A stretch of DNA of 64,000 bases from contig NZ_LGDG01000134.1 of NCBI RefSeq assembly GCF_001279775.1, positions 71,118 through 135,117 of the forward strand, given 5' to 3'. Positions 54,021 to 62,028 of this stretch are shown one piece after another. The position numbers were made by a program, and so were the translations under genes. The stretch is from Streptomyces sp. MMG1533. GTDB taxonomy: Bacteria; Actinomycetota; Actinomycetes; Streptomycetales; Streptomycetaceae. The notes beneath the pieces were generated by a model. It ran no database searches. It was not told the DNA's origin and saw only the letters and a list, made by a program, of their open reading frames with translations. Numbering within the stretch: position 1 is the first letter of the stretch; every line of letters begins with the position of its first letter.

Positions 54021-54653
54021 AATGTCAAGGTTTGGCCGCTTCGCCGCTCGGGTGTCGATCAAGTCCCACCCGCCGATCGGCTTGGGCACCGCGGCCGCCG
54101 CCACCTCCGCCCAGACCGTCTTGCCCACGGGATCGCGAGGCGTCGAGCCCCAGCGCACGGCCAGGAAGTCCACCAGGAGCAGGCCGCGGCCCGACTCGCC
54201 GTCGGGGTGTGAGGAGGGTGGGGCGGCGGGTGGCCGTTTCGCGGCGGCCGCGTCGGCCACCTCGATCCGGATCAGGCCCGATGCCTCGTCGAGGCAGAGC
54301 CGGAGGCGGAAGTCGTGCCCCGGTACGCGGCCGTGCTGTACGGCGTTCGCGGCGAGTTCGCCGACGACAAGGGCGACCGTGCACGATGCATCCGACGCCG
54401 GCGGGTACCCCCACTCCTCCATGCGCCGCACTGCGAGGCGTCGGGCGAGCCGCGCACCTCGGGTCGACGAGGTGAACTGCGCTGTGAGTGTGGGGTGTTC
54501 GGTGGCCTCGCCGTCGAGCTCGACGGGTTCCGGCACAGGGGTTTCGGCGGTCCTTCGGGGTCCGTCGCCCGCGGTGGTCGTTCCTGTCTGCACAGCCTGT
54601 CCGTCCTTGCCGGTCGAGCCCTGGGACATCTCGCGACGTACACGAGTCGTCAC
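54012..54653 (-). CDS. Anti-sigma-like ATP-binding protein (HATPase, WhiJ-cluster type)
   Basis: A 213-residue protein. The N-box reads VALVVGELAANAVQHG (intact Glu and Asn), G1 is EVADAAAAKRP, and G2 is ESGRGLLLVDFLAVRWG. Start GTG 54653 or ATG 54629. It is divergent from the helix-turn-helix gene at 54742, as in abaA/whiJ-like clusters. Confidence 0.9.
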   Translation of the reverse strand: MTTRVRREMSQGSTGKDGQAVQTGTTTAGDGPRRTAETPVPEPVELDGEATEHPTLTAQFTSSTRGARLARRLAVRRMEEWGYPPASDASCTVALVVGELAANAVQHGRVPGHDFRLRLCLDEASGLIRIEVADAAAAKRPPAAPPSSHPDGESGRGLLLVDFLAVRWGSTPRDPVGKTVWAEVAAAAVPKPIGGWDLIDTRAAKRPNLDITL

Positions 54654-54741
54654 GTTCCGTACTCAAGAATCGTCAGGCGGCCCTACGCTCGGAAGGTGAC
54701 TCAGCCTTACCTTTTGGTTCGTAAGGAACGGAAGTGACGCC

Positions 54742-55686
54742 TTGGCCAACGGAATTGACCCCAATACGTCGATGGCGGCGCTGTTCGGCTCGCGGGTGCG
54801 CAGACTTCGTACGGCGGCCGGACTGACCCAAGCGGAACTCGGCGCGAAGACACATGTGGTGAGCACCCGGATCACACAGATCGAGCGAGCCTCCGGGGCG
54901 AAACCGACGCTGGAACTGGCGCGGGCGCTCGATGCCGTCCTGGGCGCGGACGATCTGCTGGTCGAGCTGTGGCCGTACGTGTATCGGGAGTCGTTCCCCG
55001 ACTGGTCGCGGGCATTTATCGCCCACTCGGAACGTGCGGTGTCCATCCGCGAGTACGCGGCACATGTGGTGCCTGGTCTGTTGCAGACCAAGGAGTACGC
55101 GCGAGCCGTTCTGAGCGTCGGCCTGACACTCAGCGGTGACGAGCAGTTGGACGAACGCCTCACGGCCCGCATGACACGGCAGGAACGGCTCGGTTCACCC
55201 GACCGACCGGAGCTGTGCGTGGTACTCGACGAGGCGGTCCTCAGGCGTCCGATCGGCGGGCGTGATGTGATGCGTGCGCAGTTGGAACTGCTGCTCGTAG
55301 TGGCGGCGGAGCACCCCATCACCGTGCAGGTGCTGCCGTTCGACCAGGGCGAGCACGACGCGATGGGCGGTTCACTGACGGTTCTGACGCTGCCGGACGG
55401 CTCAGAGGTCGCCTATACGGAGGGCGCGCACTACGGCCAACTCATCGAGGATCCGGGCGAGGTCAGGCGCTTCGCGCTGACCTACGATCGGCTACGGGCG
55501 GAAGCCCTGCCCCCGCTCATGTCGCTCGACATGATCCGATCCGTGATGGAGGGCTACAACCGTGGAGCGAATGTCCCGTCCCGATCCCAGCGCCGCCGTG
55601 TGGCGCAAGAGCAGCTACAGCAATCAGGAGGGCGGCAACTGCGTCGAGGTGGCCGACGGGTTCCCCGGCGTCGTCCCCGTCCGTGA
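54742..55686 (+). CDS. WhiJ-like helix-turn-helix regulator (XRE, DUF5753)
   Basis: A 314-residue protein. An XRE helix-turn-helix near residues 15-70 (SRVRRLRTAAGLTQAELGAKTHVVSTRITQIERASG) precedes DUF5753 (VPGLLQTKEYARAVL, QVLPFDQGEHDAMGGSLTVLTLP, VRRFALTYDRLRAEAL). WhiJ family proteins act with DUF397 partners in development. After residue about 273 the frame continues 125 bases into the DUF397 gene; this Arg-rich tail is unusual. Confidence 0.9.
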   Translation: MANGIDPNTSMAALFGSRVRRLRTAAGLTQAELGAKTHVVSTRITQIERASGAKPTLELARALDAVLGADDLLVELWPYVYRESFPDWSRAFIAHSERAVSIREYAAHVVPGLLQTKEYARAVLSVGLTLSGDEQLDERLTARMTRQERLGSPDRPELCVVLDEAVLRRPIGGRDVMRAQLELLLVVAAEHPITVQVLPFDQGEHDAMGGSLTVLTLPDGSEVAYTEGAHYGQLIEDPGEVRRFALTYDRLRAEALPPLMSLDMIRSVMEGYNRGANVPSRSQRRRVAQEQLQQSGGRQLRRGGRRVPRRRPRP

Positions 55687-55780
55687 CAGCAAGGTCCCGC
55701 ACGGTTCCGCTCTGACCTTCGAAGCCGGTTCCTGGGCAGCGTTCATAGGTGAGTTGAAGGCCGGTCAGCACGGCCTCTGA
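55562..55780 (+). CDS. DUF397 small protein (72 residues)
   Basis: DUF397 signature: VWRKSSYSNQEGGNCVEVADG, VPVRDSK and ALTFEAGSWAAFIGELK. It starts at GTG 55562 with GGAGGG ten bases earlier (ATG 55571 also possible). It forms a triad with the WhiJ-like regulator and the ATP-binding protein. Confidence 0.92.
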   Translation: MERMSRPDPSAAVWRKSSYSNQEGGNCVEVADGFPGVVPVRDSKVPHGSALTFEAGSWAAFIGELKAGQHGL

Positions 55781-55803
55781 GCCGGGTGCACGGGCGGCCG
55801 GTG

Positions 55804-56697
55804 TCAGGCGGTGAGTGCGGTGCGCAACTCGTCGGCCATCAGCTCGATGGCCTCCTTTCCGCTGGGCACCGGGCCGGTGTGGGTGAAGTAGTGGTCGACG
55901 CCCTCGAAGACGCGGTGGGTGACCGGGACGCCCGCGGCGTCCAGGGCCTTGGCGTAGGCGTCGCCCTCGTCGCGCAGGCGGTCGTTCTCGGCGGTGATGA
56001 CCAGGGCGGGCGGCAGTCCGGCGAGGTCCTCGGCCAGGCCGGGCGAGACAAGGGGGTCGGTGCGGTCGGCAGCGTCGGGGAGGTATGCGGCGGTGAAGAC
56101 CCGCATGAGGTGGGGGGTGAGCAGCGGCTTGGCGATGGGGGAGAACTTGTCGGCCGGGTCGGCGAGCTGGTCGAGCGGTGCGGAGTCGAGGATCTGGAGC
56201 CGGGGCGTGAAGGTGCCGCGGTCTCGTGCGAGGCGGCAGACCGCGGCGGTCAGGTTGGCACCGGCGCTGTGTCCGCCCACGGCGAGTCGCGCGCCGTCCC
56301 AGTTGTTGGCGGGGCCGTTCTCGGCGACCCAGGCGGTGACGTCGTATGCCTGGGTGACGGGTGCGGGGAACTGTCGCTGCGGGGCGACGGCGTAGTCCAC
56401 GTTGATCACGACGCAGCCTGCCGTGGCGGCTATGTAGCGGCAGATGTGGTCGTCCTGCTCGGGGCGGGCGACGATGAAGCCGCCTCCGTGGAAGTTCAGG
56501 TACACGGGGGCAGGAGTGCCGGTTGTGGCCGGCGGGCGGTAGACGGTGCAGGCCACCGGTCCGGCGCCGGTCTCCACCCGAAGGGATTCGGTGTGCTTCG
56601 GGATGTCGGTGAAGCGCAGGTCCTTGTGTACGCGAGCCATCATGCCGCCGAGCAGCAGCTGGATCCCTCTGGCCTGGATTCTGGGGCTCAACGGCAT
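55804..56697 (-). CDS. Alpha/beta hydrolase of the hormone-sensitive lipase family
   Basis: A 297-residue esterase from ATG 56697. It has the oxyanion-hole HGGG (NFHGGGFIVA), the nucleophile elbow GHSAG, an Asp (TAENDRLRD) and a His (GVDHYFTH). It probably hydrolyses short-chain esters in the cytoplasm; substrate unknown. It converges with the DUF397 gene. Confidence 0.92.
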   Translation of the reverse strand: MPLSPRIQARGIQLLLGGMMARVHKDLRFTDIPKHTESLRVETGAGPVACTVYRPPATTGTPAPVYLNFHGGGFIVARPEQDDHICRYIAATAGCVVINVDYAVAPQRQFPAPVTQAYDVTAWVAENGPANNWDGARLAVGGHSAGANLTAAVCRLARDRGTFTPRLQILDSAPLDQLADPADKFSPIAKPLLTPHLMRVFTAAYLPDAADRTDPLVSPGLAEDLAGLPPALVITAENDRLRDEGDAYAKALDAAGVPVTHRVFEGVDHYFTHTGPVPSGKEAIELMADELRTALTA

Positions 56698-56987
56698 GGT
56701 CTTCTCCGCCCATCGCTGCAACTCTAAACTAACAGGATTCCTGATGATGGACGCTCGTCGCGCGTCGCGCAATAGCGGGCGCGCTGCGCAGCCCTCGCCG
56801 CGCCGCCTGGGCCGTGATGGCGCCCAGGGGGCCAACCCCCGGAATGGGTGCCCGGCCGCTCCCCCCGCGGCAGTACGCTGGCCCTACGGCCCGCCCGTGC
56901 CCCCGGCCCTCTCCGTGCAGTTCCGTTCGCGCAACAGAGGCCCTGCGCAAGGCGACAGCTGAAACGATGACAGAGGAGATGGGGCAC

Positions 56988-57371
56988 ATGGGCCCGCATC
57001 CCGACCTGTTTGACGAGTGCCGTGTGGTCCGGGCCGGCGGTGAGCTGGATCTGACGACCACGCCGGCCTTTGCGCGGGAGCTGGAGGACGCCCGGCATGG
57101 CACCGGGCGGCTGTTCCTCATAGTCGATCTGCGTGGTGTGACCTTCATGGACGGCAGTGTCCTGGAGCCGCTGCGCGCGGCTTGGGAGGACTGCCGGGAG
57201 CGACTCGGGTGGGTGCGTGTCGTTCACGTCCGGCCCGGGCCGGGGCTCGTGTTCCGGGCCGGTGGTGTGCTGGAGCGGTTCCCGCGGTACGCGAGTGCCC
57301 AGGACGCCTGGAAGGGCTTACCCGCGAAGGACGTACCCGCAGAGGGCACGGCGCCGGGCCGGGCCACGTAA
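56988..57371 (+). CDS. STAS-domain anti-anti-sigma factor
   Basis: A 127-residue protein from ATG 56988 with GAGGAG upstream (ATG 56967 would add seven residues). STAS pattern: ELDLTTTPAFARELEDA, LFLIVDLRGVTFMDGSVLEPL. The usual phosphorylatable Ser motif DSxG reads DGSVLE, so the regulatory Ser may be shifted by one. A longer upstream frame is Arg/Pro-rich and was rejected. Confidence 0.85.
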   Translation: MGPHPDLFDECRVVRAGGELDLTTTPAFARELEDARHGTGRLFLIVDLRGVTFMDGSVLEPLRAAWEDCRERLGWVRVVHVRPGPGLVFRAGGVLERFPRYASAQDAWKGLPAKDVPAEGTAPGRAT

Positions 57372-57438
57372 TGTACGGCGGGAGCCGGGTGACGGATCGT
57401 GCCCAAGCGTCACCCCGGCCGCCGCGGGACGGAGACCG

Positions 57439-58233
57439 GTGATCAGCGACGGCATGGCCGACGTGCTGCGGTCGCTGCGCCTGGGCGGCGCCGGCGACCC
57501 GGCGCGGGCGTGTGCGCGGGCGCTGGGGGCCGAGGGCGTCGCGCTGTCGCTGCTGATCGGCGACGAGCGGACGGCCGAGCCGCTGTGGTGCCACCCCGAG
57601 CTGAGCGCGCGGTTCGAGGAACTCCAGTTCACGCTGGGTGAGGGTCCGGGGCCGGACGCGGCCCGTGCCGGTTCGCCCGTCGTGGAGCCGGACCTGGACC
57701 GGGTGCGCCCCGAGCGGTGGCCCGCGCTACTGCCGGCGGCGCGCGAGATGGGCGTACACGGTGTGTGCTGCTTCCCTCTGGGCATCGGCGCCATCCGGGT
57801 CGGCGTACTGACCGTGCTGTACGACGGGGACCGGCGGATGAGTGTGCAGCAGTACGTGGATGCCACCGCTCTGGCGGCCGCGCTGACCGGTGCTTTCCTG
57901 AACGCGGACCAACGTGCGATCCGGAACGGGGTCGAGGACGGTGCCCGGCTCGGCATGTTTCTGGAGCGGCCGTCGGGGCTGCTCCGCGCCGTCGTGCACC
58001 AGGCCACGGGAATGGTCAGCGTCCAGCTGGGTGTGTCCATGGAGGAGGCCCTCCTGCGGCTTCGGGGCCACGCCTACGGCAGTGAGCGCCTCCTCGGGGA
58101 GGTAGCGGAGGACGTGGTCGCCCGCAGGCTCCGCTTCAACGACGACTTCGACAACGGCTTCAACAACGGCCTCGACGACGGCTTCGACGACGACAAGAGC
58201 GGGCCGTATTCGCCCGACGGTGGAAAGGGATGA
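57439..58233 (+). CDS. GAF-ANTAR regulator with Asp/Asn/Gly-rich tail
   Basis: A 264-residue protein from GTG 57439 with GGGACGGAG upstream. GAF-type sensor up to about residue 160, then an ANTAR RNA-binding helical bundle (LLRAVVHQATGMVSVQLGVSMEEALLRLRGHAYG). ANTAR proteins prevent transcription termination by binding paired hairpins. The tail DDFDNGFNNGLDDGFDDD is a repeat of unknown use. The stop overlaps the next gene. Confidence 0.88.
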   Translation: MISDGMADVLRSLRLGGAGDPARACARALGAEGVALSLLIGDERTAEPLWCHPELSARFEELQFTLGEGPGPDAARAGSPVVEPDLDRVRPERWPALLPAAREMGVHGVCCFPLGIGAIRVGVLTVLYDGDRRMSVQQYVDATALAAALTGAFLNADQRAIRNGVEDGARLGMFLERPSGLLRAVVHQATGMVSVQLGVSMEEALLRLRGHAYGSERLLGEVAEDVVARRLRFNDDFDNGFNNGLDDGFDDDKSGPYSPDGGKG

Positions 58234-58238
58234 TCGGC

Positions 58239-58991
58239 ATGGCCCGCGAACGACGTCTGGCCGAGATCTTCGTGGAGGTCGCGGACTCCCTCGTCGAGGA
58301 CTTCGACGTCATCGACCTGCTGCACCGGCTGTCCACGCGCTGCGTGGAACTGCTCGACGTGTCGGCGGCCGGGATCCTGCTCGCGGACGCGCACGGCGAA
58401 CTGCAGATCATCGCCGCCTCGGACGAACACACCCGCCTGCTGGAACTGTTCGCGCTCCAGCACGACCAGGGGCCGTGCGTCGAGTGCTACCGCACCGGCG
58501 CCGCCCGGACCAACATCGACCTGACGCGCGCGGAGGGGACCGCCGGCTGGGCGCGCTTCGCCGCGCAGGCTCGCGAGACGGGGTACGTGTCCACGCACGC
58601 CATACCGCTGCGCCTGCGCAACCGGGTCGTCGGCGCGCTCAACCTCTTCCAGACCACTCGGCAGCGCCTCGGCGACGACGACATCGCGCTCGCCCAGGCG
58701 CTCGCCGACGTGGCCACCATCGCGATCCTGCAGCAGCGCACGCTGGAGCAGTCGCACGTCGAGAACAGCCAGTTGGAAAACGCGCTGACCAGCCGCGTTC
58801 TCGTCGAGCAGGTCAAGGGCGTACTGGCGGAGCGCTGGAACACCTCCGTCGACGACGCCTTCGCCGCGTTCCGGGCGTACGCGCGCGCCCGTCATCTGCG
58901 CCTGTCGGACCTCGCCCTGCGGATCATCTCGGGCGACTTCGACACCGCGAGCATCCCGGCACCGGCACGGTCGGGGGATCACGACGGCTGA
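58239..58991 (+). CDS. GAF-ANTAR regulator
   Basis: A 250-residue protein. ATG 58239 has AAAGGGA at the right spacing; ATG 58230 overlaps the previous stop. A GAF domain (IDLLHRLSTRCVELLDVSAAGILL, GPCVECYRTG) precedes an ANTAR bundle (LVEQVKGVLAERWNTSVDDAFAAFRAYARAR). It pairs with the preceding paralogue, as one two-gene unit. Confidence 0.93.
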   Translation: MARERRLAEIFVEVADSLVEDFDVIDLLHRLSTRCVELLDVSAAGILLADAHGELQIIAASDEHTRLLELFALQHDQGPCVECYRTGAARTNIDLTRAEGTAGWARFAAQARETGYVSTHAIPLRLRNRVVGALNLFQTTRQRLGDDDIALAQALADVATIAILQQRTLEQSHVENSQLENALTSRVLVEQVKGVLAERWNTSVDDAFAAFRAYARARHLRLSDLALRIISGDFDTASIPAPARSGDHDG

Positions 58992-59143
58992 GCGTCCAGG
59001 AGCGGTCCGTTCGGCCTCTTCGGGGAGTAGCGTGAAGTCATCGGGAGTATTTCGCGCACCGGCCCCGATGCCGGTGTCGTTCCCGGTGAGCAACGGCACC
59101 GGGCAACTGCTCACCCGCAAGGGCCCGGAGACAGGTTCGCGCG

Positions 59144-59740
59144 ATGTCCGCGACCACCGACCGTCCCCCGCTACAGCTCGTGCCCTTCAGGGCCCCGACC
59201 GCGCGCCTCGCGCTGAAACCCGCGAGCCCTTCCGGAGGGGCCGCCGAGCTGGACGGCGCCTGGTGGCCTCGTTCACGTGACCTGCCGAGCGAACTCTCCT
59301 CTCTGGCAGACGTGCTGGATCCGCTGTGGGGACGGATCACGCGTATCGCCGTCAACCCGAGGTACTGGCCGATCATCCCGCCCAAGGTCTTCGTCAACGG
59401 GCATGTGGTGAAGATCGGTTGGTTCACCTCGGAGCTGGATCCGCACAAGATCCTGCTGATGTCCTACACCGCGGGCCGCTGGGACCTCCTGGTGATCCCC
59501 CCGGAGACCGGCGCTCCCTCGGCCGCCCGGCTGATGGCCGCCGCGAGCACGAGCACCGGCCCGCCGATGACCGCGACCGCACTCATGGCGGCGGAACCGG
59601 CCGACGACACCTCCGTGTCGCAGGAGACGTGCAGGACGTACGAGCCCTACGGCAATCACAACGCGTACGAGGCGTACGGGGCACACGAGGCGTACGGGGT
59701 CACCACCGGTCGGCCCCCTCGGCTGGTCATGGTGATGTGA
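59144..59740 (+). CDS. DUF5994 protein (first copy), Tyr/Ala repeat tail
   Basis: A 198-residue protein. Conserved DUF5994 motif LDGAWWPRSRDLPSEL, then RITRIAVNPRYWP and WDLLVIPPETG. The C-terminus carries a repeat YEPYGNHNAYEAYGAHEAYG. Function unknown. It converges with a second DUF5994 gene. Confidence 0.87.
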   Translation: MSATTDRPPLQLVPFRAPTARLALKPASPSGGAAELDGAWWPRSRDLPSELSSLADVLDPLWGRITRIAVNPRYWPIIPPKVFVNGHVVKIGWFTSELDPHKILLMSYTAGRWDLLVIPPETGAPSAARLMAAASTSTGPPMTATALMAAEPADDTSVSQETCRTYEPYGNHNAYEAYGAHEAYGVTTGRPPRLVMVM

Positions 59741-59746
59741 CCAGCC

Positions 59747-59821
59747 GACCGGATCTGGCTTGACCGGATCAGGCTTGACCGGATCAGGCCCGGTCGGATC
59801 GCACCCGACCGGATCAGGCCC
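59747..59821 (+). repeat. 15-bp tandem repeat, five copies, between two DUF5994 genes
   Basis: Unit GACCGGATCAGGCYY starts at 59,747, 59,762, 59,777, 59,792 and 59,807; copy 4 is the most diverged. The last unit enters the stop region of the minus-strand gene. Confidence 0.9.
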
Positions 59822-60212
59822 GACCGCCCACCGCGGTTGCCATCAGCCGTTCGGCGGCCTCCGAGGTCGTATTCGGAGGTACGACCATCAGGTCCCAGCG
59901 TCCCCGGCCCGGGGCGAGGAGGACGACGGTGTGCGGGGCGGATGCCGTCAGGGCCCTGTGCAGGGCTACGACCTGGTTGGAGACGAGTATCCGGCCGGGC
60001 GTCGCGGGCCACTGCGCCCCGTTGACCGTGACGCTGGTGATGTGGCCCCACTCGCGCGGCAACCCGGCGATCAGCCGCGGGAGTTCGGCGAGGAGGTCGT
60101 ACGAACGGGGCCACCACGCCCCGTCGATGGGCCGGGGCAGAACGCCGTGGGGGGCCAGGCGCAGGCGTAGCAGGGGGTGGGAAGGAAGCGGGGGCTGCAG
60201 TGCGGTGGTCAT
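59814..60212 (-). CDS. DUF5994 protein (second copy)
   Basis: A 132-residue protein from ATG 60212. It shares IDGAWWPRSYDLLAELPRL, HITSVTVNGAQWP and WDLMVVPPNTT with the gene at 59,144, so the two are paralogues in convergent orientation. Confidence 0.87.
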   Translation of the reverse strand: MTTALQPPLPSHPLLRLRLAPHGVLPRPIDGAWWPRSYDLLAELPRLIAGLPREWGHITSVTVNGAQWPATPGRILVSNQVVALHRALTASAPHTVVLLAPGRGRWDLMVVPPNTTSEAAERLMATAVGGRA

Positions 60213-60221
60213 GAAGACTCC

Positions 60222-60263
60222 TGGCGACTGGCGACTGGCGACGGGCGACGGGCGACTGGCGTG
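60222..60263. repeat. 7-bp tandem repeat, six copies
   Basis: (T/G)GGCGAC units lie just upstream of the second DUF5994 start, in its leader, between it and the desaturase stop. Confidence 0.85.
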
Positions 60264-60295
60264 CGGGCGTGCGGCAGTGGACGGCCGGGTGGTGA

Positions 60296-61297
60296 TCAGG
60301 CTCGGCGGGTGGCGACCCGGTCCGGGGTCGGCCAGCGCACGTCGTTCACCCAGCCGAGGCGTTCGAGGAGGCGGATGACGGCGGCCGACGGGTCGATCTG
60401 GCCGCGGTCCACACCGTGGCGGGCGCTCGTGGGGTCGGCGTGGTGGAGGTTGTGCCAGCTCTCGCCGAACGAGATCAGGGCCAACGGCCAGAGGTTGGTG
60501 GCCCGGTCGTGGCGCCGGGTGCGGAACGGGCGCTCGCCGATCATGTGGCAGAGGGAGTTCACGCTCCAGGTGACGTGGTGGAGCAGCGCGATGCGGACAA
60601 GTCCCGCCCACAGCAGGGCGGTCACGCCGTACACCCAGGTGCCGCCGATGGCCCAGCCCGCCGCGAAGGGCAGGGCGAGTGTGAGGACGCACAGCGCCGG
60701 GAAGGCGCGGGCCACGGCACGGATGTCGCGGTCGGCAAGGAGGTCGGGGGCGTAACGCTCAGGCGGCGTACGGTCGTTGCGGAACAGCCAGCCGACGTGC
60801 GCGTGCAGCAGTCCGCGCAACTGGCCGCGCAGATGAGTGCCGTAGCGGTACGGGGAGTGCGGGTCTCCGGGCCGGTCGGTGAAGGCGTGATGGCGGCGGT
60901 GGGTGGCGACCCAGCCGATCACGTCGCCCTGGAAGCTCATCGACCCGGCCACCGCGAGTGCGATGCGTACGGGGCGGACGGCACGGTAGCTGCCGTGGGT
61001 GAGGCCGCGGTGGAAGCCGACCGTGACGCCGAGGCCGGTGACGACGTAGAGGACGAGGGCGAGGGCGATGTCGGCGGGGTGGATGAGGCTTCCCCACAGC
61101 AGCCGGCCGGCGAGGCCGAGTGCCACGAAGGGGAGCACGACGATCACCGCTGTCACCATGATGTACAGCCGATCCCCGCCTTCGCGCGCGGGTGCCGGGC
61201 CGTCCGGCGGGAAGGGGGACATCCCGTCGTAACCCGGGGTTGGCGCGGCGGTGTCAGCGGGAATCGCCGTCGTGGATGTACTGGACCTGGGCGGCAT
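60296..61297 (-). CDS. Acyl-CoA/fatty acid delta-9-type desaturase
   Basis: A 333-residue membrane enzyme. His boxes: HRGLTH, HRRHH and WHNLHHADP, which bind the di-iron centre. Hydrophobic pairs (MVTAVIVVLPFVALGLAGRLL, IALALVLYVVTGLGVTVGF) flank them. It introduces a double bond into acyl chains, adjusting membrane fluidity. A shorter start in the first 45 residues is possible. Confidence 0.94.
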   Translation of the reverse strand: MPPRSSTSTTAIPADTAAPTPGYDGMSPFPPDGPAPAREGGDRLYIMVTAVIVVLPFVALGLAGRLLWGSLIHPADIALALVLYVVTGLGVTVGFHRGLTHGSYRAVRPVRIALAVAGSMSFQGDVIGWVATHRRHHAFTDRPGDPHSPYRYGTHLRGQLRGLLHAHVGWLFRNDRTPPERYAPDLLADRDIRAVARAFPALCVLTLALPFAAGWAIGGTWVYGVTALLWAGLVRIALLHHVTWSVNSLCHMIGERPFRTRRHDRATNLWPLALISFGESWHNLHHADPTSARHGVDRGQIDPSAAVIRLLERLGWVNDVRWPTPDRVATRRA

Positions 61298-61565
61298 GCG
61301 GGACTCCTCGGCCTGGCCTGGTTGCGGATGGCGCGGCCGGGGTCACGGGCTGCCCCTGTAAGGAAGGGTGGAGTGCTGGGAAACGGGCGGGCTGGTTCGT
61401 ACGAAGAGCCCTCGCCCCGTCCACCGTACTCCCGCGTTGCGTAATAACGGCCTCCGGCGCGGGAGCCCGCGTTGACACGGGCCGACGCCGGACGTTGACT
61501 GGCGACACGGCGCAGAGCCATGCCGCTCCGGAACACCCGGCACCACACAAAGGAAAGCGGCACAC

Positions 61566-61913
61566 ATGATGTACGACCAGACACGCGCCCAGCAGCCCGC
61601 GGACCAGCCCCGGGGCGTCAGCGGACGCCGCGCCACCGGGCCGGAACCGCTGGTCCCGTCGGACGAACGGGAGCAGATCGCCACACGTCTCGGACATGCC
61701 GTCAACGCCTTCGCCGACACCCCGCGTCAGGCGCTGGAAGAGGCCGAGGGCGCCTTCGACGAAGCCACCGCCCAGCTCGTGAACGCCCTCGCCGAACTGC
61801 GGCGGGCGCTCCGCGAGGGCTGGCAGGACCGGGACCCCGAAGCGGAGTCCACCGAGCTGCGCCTCGCGCTGCGGCAGTACCGGGAACTCACCCAACGGCT
61901 GCTGCGTCTCTGA
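61566..61913 (+). CDS. Small helical protein of unknown function (115 residues)
   Basis: Ribosome site AAAGGAAA before ATG 61566 (61569 also possible). It has a disordered N-terminus, then long amphipathic helices (ALEEAEGAFDEATAQLVNALAELRRALREGW). No recognised domain. It is divergent from the desaturase. Confidence 0.75.
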   Translation: MMYDQTRAQQPADQPRGVSGRRATGPEPLVPSDEREQIATRLGHAVNAFADTPRQALEEAEGAFDEATAQLVNALAELRRALREGWQDRDPEAESTELRLALRQYRELTQRLLRL

Positions 61914-62028
61914 GGCCCCTCGAGCGGGTGGTGTTCCGGGCACGACGGCCTGCCGCGTGGGACGATCGGCCCCGTGGGCGATGAGTTCGACACGCGAGGA
62001 GATCGCATTGCGGTGGATGTGAGCCTTG

